Assembly (NCBI GenBank): GCA_942493375.1
Contig: OW818698.1
Coordinates: forward strand, 7,316,001-7,380,000
Direction of reading: 5' to 3'
From: G942493375 sp942493375
GTDB lineage: Bacteria; Armatimonadota; UBA5829
Length of the DNA: 64,000 nucleotides
Below are positions 62,859 to 64,000 of the stretch, one piece after another; within the stretch, counting starts at the first letter, position 1; each line of letters begins with the position of its first letter. Both the position numbers and the translations under genes were made by a program. The notes below the pieces were generated by a model. The model made no database searches. It worked only from the letters and a program-made list of their open reading frames with translations, and was not told the DNA's origin.

Positions 62859-64000
62859 CTATTTCGTATTCAGTTTGCACAGCGGGTCTCCGAGAACTAT
62901 GTCTTTCCATCCAATGATTCTGGAACCCGCATAGAATGACTCTGCCAGGTTTCTACCAGACATATAGAGTTCCAGGAAGACACTGGGGGATGCCATCGCG
63001 AATAGATACGGTTCTGTTACGTAACCTTTCGCGCCAGCAACCCCCTGTGATATCAGATCAGCAATCAGGGACTGTCCACCTTCAGTTTTGAGCAAAGTTC
63101 GTCCGCTGGATGATACAGCTGTCTCCGCCAGGCTTCTGGGAGTGAATTTGAGACTATGATATATTTCTGGAGTGAATTTGCTGTCATTACTACCCCATGA
63201 TACATATGCGGTTAGTGGTTTAGAACTGCTTACGAAATCTTCGGATTTGTCGAGTATTATATCGAGTTTTGGTTTACCAGCCAGTAATTGGCTGATATTA
63301 ATCATATCTGCGTTAAAATCTGCGTATCCCAATCTTGAATCACGACACCTGGTTCCGTCTGGATTGATGAAGCATTTCGGCTGAGCAGACGGATCGCCCA
63401 AACCTTTCCCCGGACATACATCCAGTAAGATGGAACGCTGTACAGGTGCGGGTGCAAGCGCTCTGTCGACAAGCGATTTAGCATCAGATTCAGTATAACC
63501 ATCTAGACGGGTAACCAGATAGCCTCCAAATTCAGTGTGTGAGAATGGCTTCTTAGAACGCCAGTAACGATTGATTATTGGTGTCCCTCTGTCACCAAAT
63601 TTGAGATCGAGAGGGTTGATGATACCAATTGTTGCCAGCATACTGTCTACTGATTGTCCACCAGAGCTTCCTCCAGTCGGATCAGACGATAGACGCAATG
63701 GAATACCTTTAGTCAGAACAATGTATTTGATCTGATTAGTTATTTTGTGGCTGGACAGATAATCCTGAATAGGCTTTTGAATATGTTCTTTGTAGTCATC
63801 GGGCGAGATCTGTTCATTTGCAGTTGATAAACTTGAATCATTAGTGGTGATAACAACTTGATATTTTGGTGCAATCTTTCGCTTCATCATGTAGTATGCT
63901 GCAATGCGTGTCGAAACAGGGGAATCAGCATTGCGGACGACTAAGACATCCGTCGGACCACTTGTTACCCGCACGTTGCAGCCCTGAATCAAAAATAATG
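62859..64000 (-). CDS. TIGR03790-family protein, 5' end beyond the window
   Basis: At least 377 residues are visible and the frame stays open to the right edge, so the signal sequence and start lie outside. Visible TIGR03790-like blocks are DVLVVRNADSPVSTRIAAYY near the start, IKYIVLTKGIPLRLS, YGGYLV-type strands, YVSWGSNDSKF near 265 and IADLISQGVAGAKGYVTEPY near 310. The family is of unknown function, exported, and occurs in several environmental phyla. FLIQGCNV at the visible start may be a lipobox region or the end of a signal peptide. A TTG at 63992 is the first possible start inside the window, but it is probably internal. Confidence 0.75.
   Translation of the reverse strand, partial: LFLIQGCNVRVTSGPTDVLVVRNADSPVSTRIAAYYMMKRKIAPKYQVVITTNDSSLSTANEQISPDDYKEHIQKPIQDYLSSHKITNQIKYIVLTKGIPLRLSSDPTGGSSGGQSVDSMLATIGIINPLDLKFGDRGTPIINRYWRSKKPFSHTEFGGYLVTRLDGYTESDAKSLVDRALAPAPVQRSILLDVCPGKGLGDPSAQPKCFINPDGTRCRDSRLGYADFNADMINISQLLAGKPKLDIILDKSEDFVSSSKPLTAYVSWGSNDSKFTPEIYHSLKFTPRSLAETAVSSSGRTLLKTEGGQSLIADLISQGVAGAKGYVTEPYLFAMASPSVFLELYMSGRNLAESFYAGSRIIGWKDIVLGDPLCKLNTK

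Overview
The window is a stretch of bacterial chromosome of moderate GC, dense in secreted and cytoplasmic carbohydrate-active genes. I read 36 genes, counting one entering the right edge and excluding a possible 20-codon tail at the left edge. The gene set combines several DUF4838 proteins, GH29, GH127, glycyl radical enzymes, three PEP-CTERM proteins, a TIGR03790-type protein, and SUMF1-like, FG-GAP and parallel beta-helix proteins. This resembles genomes of Armatimonadota or the Planctomycetota/Lentisphaerota-Kiritimatiellota side; I favour an uncultured Armatimonadota but no phylogenetic marker is present to prove it. I saw no rRNA, tRNA, CRISPR array, transposase, phage gene or sugar transporter.

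Layout. Positions 300-22900 are a long minus-strand run: an alpha-L-fucosidase, a CBM/TIM-barrel protein, four DUF4838 proteins, an operon of cytoplasmic beta-propeller, glycyl radical enzyme (GRE), KduD-like SDR and second GRE, a BNR-like secreted protein and a DegT-type aminotransferase. Positions 23100-28700 hold two AraC regulators around three tandem PEP-CTERM genes. Positions 28900-36460 are plus strand: GH127, a radical SAM protein, an FG-GAP beta-propeller and a GH63/GH37-like hydrolase. Positions 36450-38690 are a tight operon of two paralogous anchored proteins and a PH-like membrane protein. The rest holds beta-helix proteins, a CxxCH/fibronectin-III protein, a second GH29, a UroD-like protein, a fifth DUF4838 protein, a membrane-bound XRE regulator, a 1194-aa glycosidase-like protein, a third GRE, a SUMF1-like protein and a TIGR03790 protein.

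How it may work together. Secreted GH-like, DUF4838 and beta-helix proteins would attack plant or microbial polysaccharides rich in fucose, arabinofuranose and perhaps uronate. GH29, GH127 and GH63-like enzymes without signal peptides would finish oligosaccharides in the cytoplasm. The GREs (Cys-x-Glu or Cys-x-Asp active sites, typical of dehydratases) with the KduD-like SDR would handle a sugar-derived diol or sugar acid anaerobically. No GRE activase lies in the window.

The most unusual non-coding features are 7-bp tandem repeats (GGCTTCA, GACTTTA, GGAGTCA, AGAATCC, GTKGARA types) scattered through intergenic regions. In eight genes a repeat or its palindromic element begins exactly at the stop codon (TAG in seven cases). 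In addition, two PEP-CTERM genes share a CTGGTA-N4-TACCAG palindrome at the same distance from similar sigma70-type promoters.
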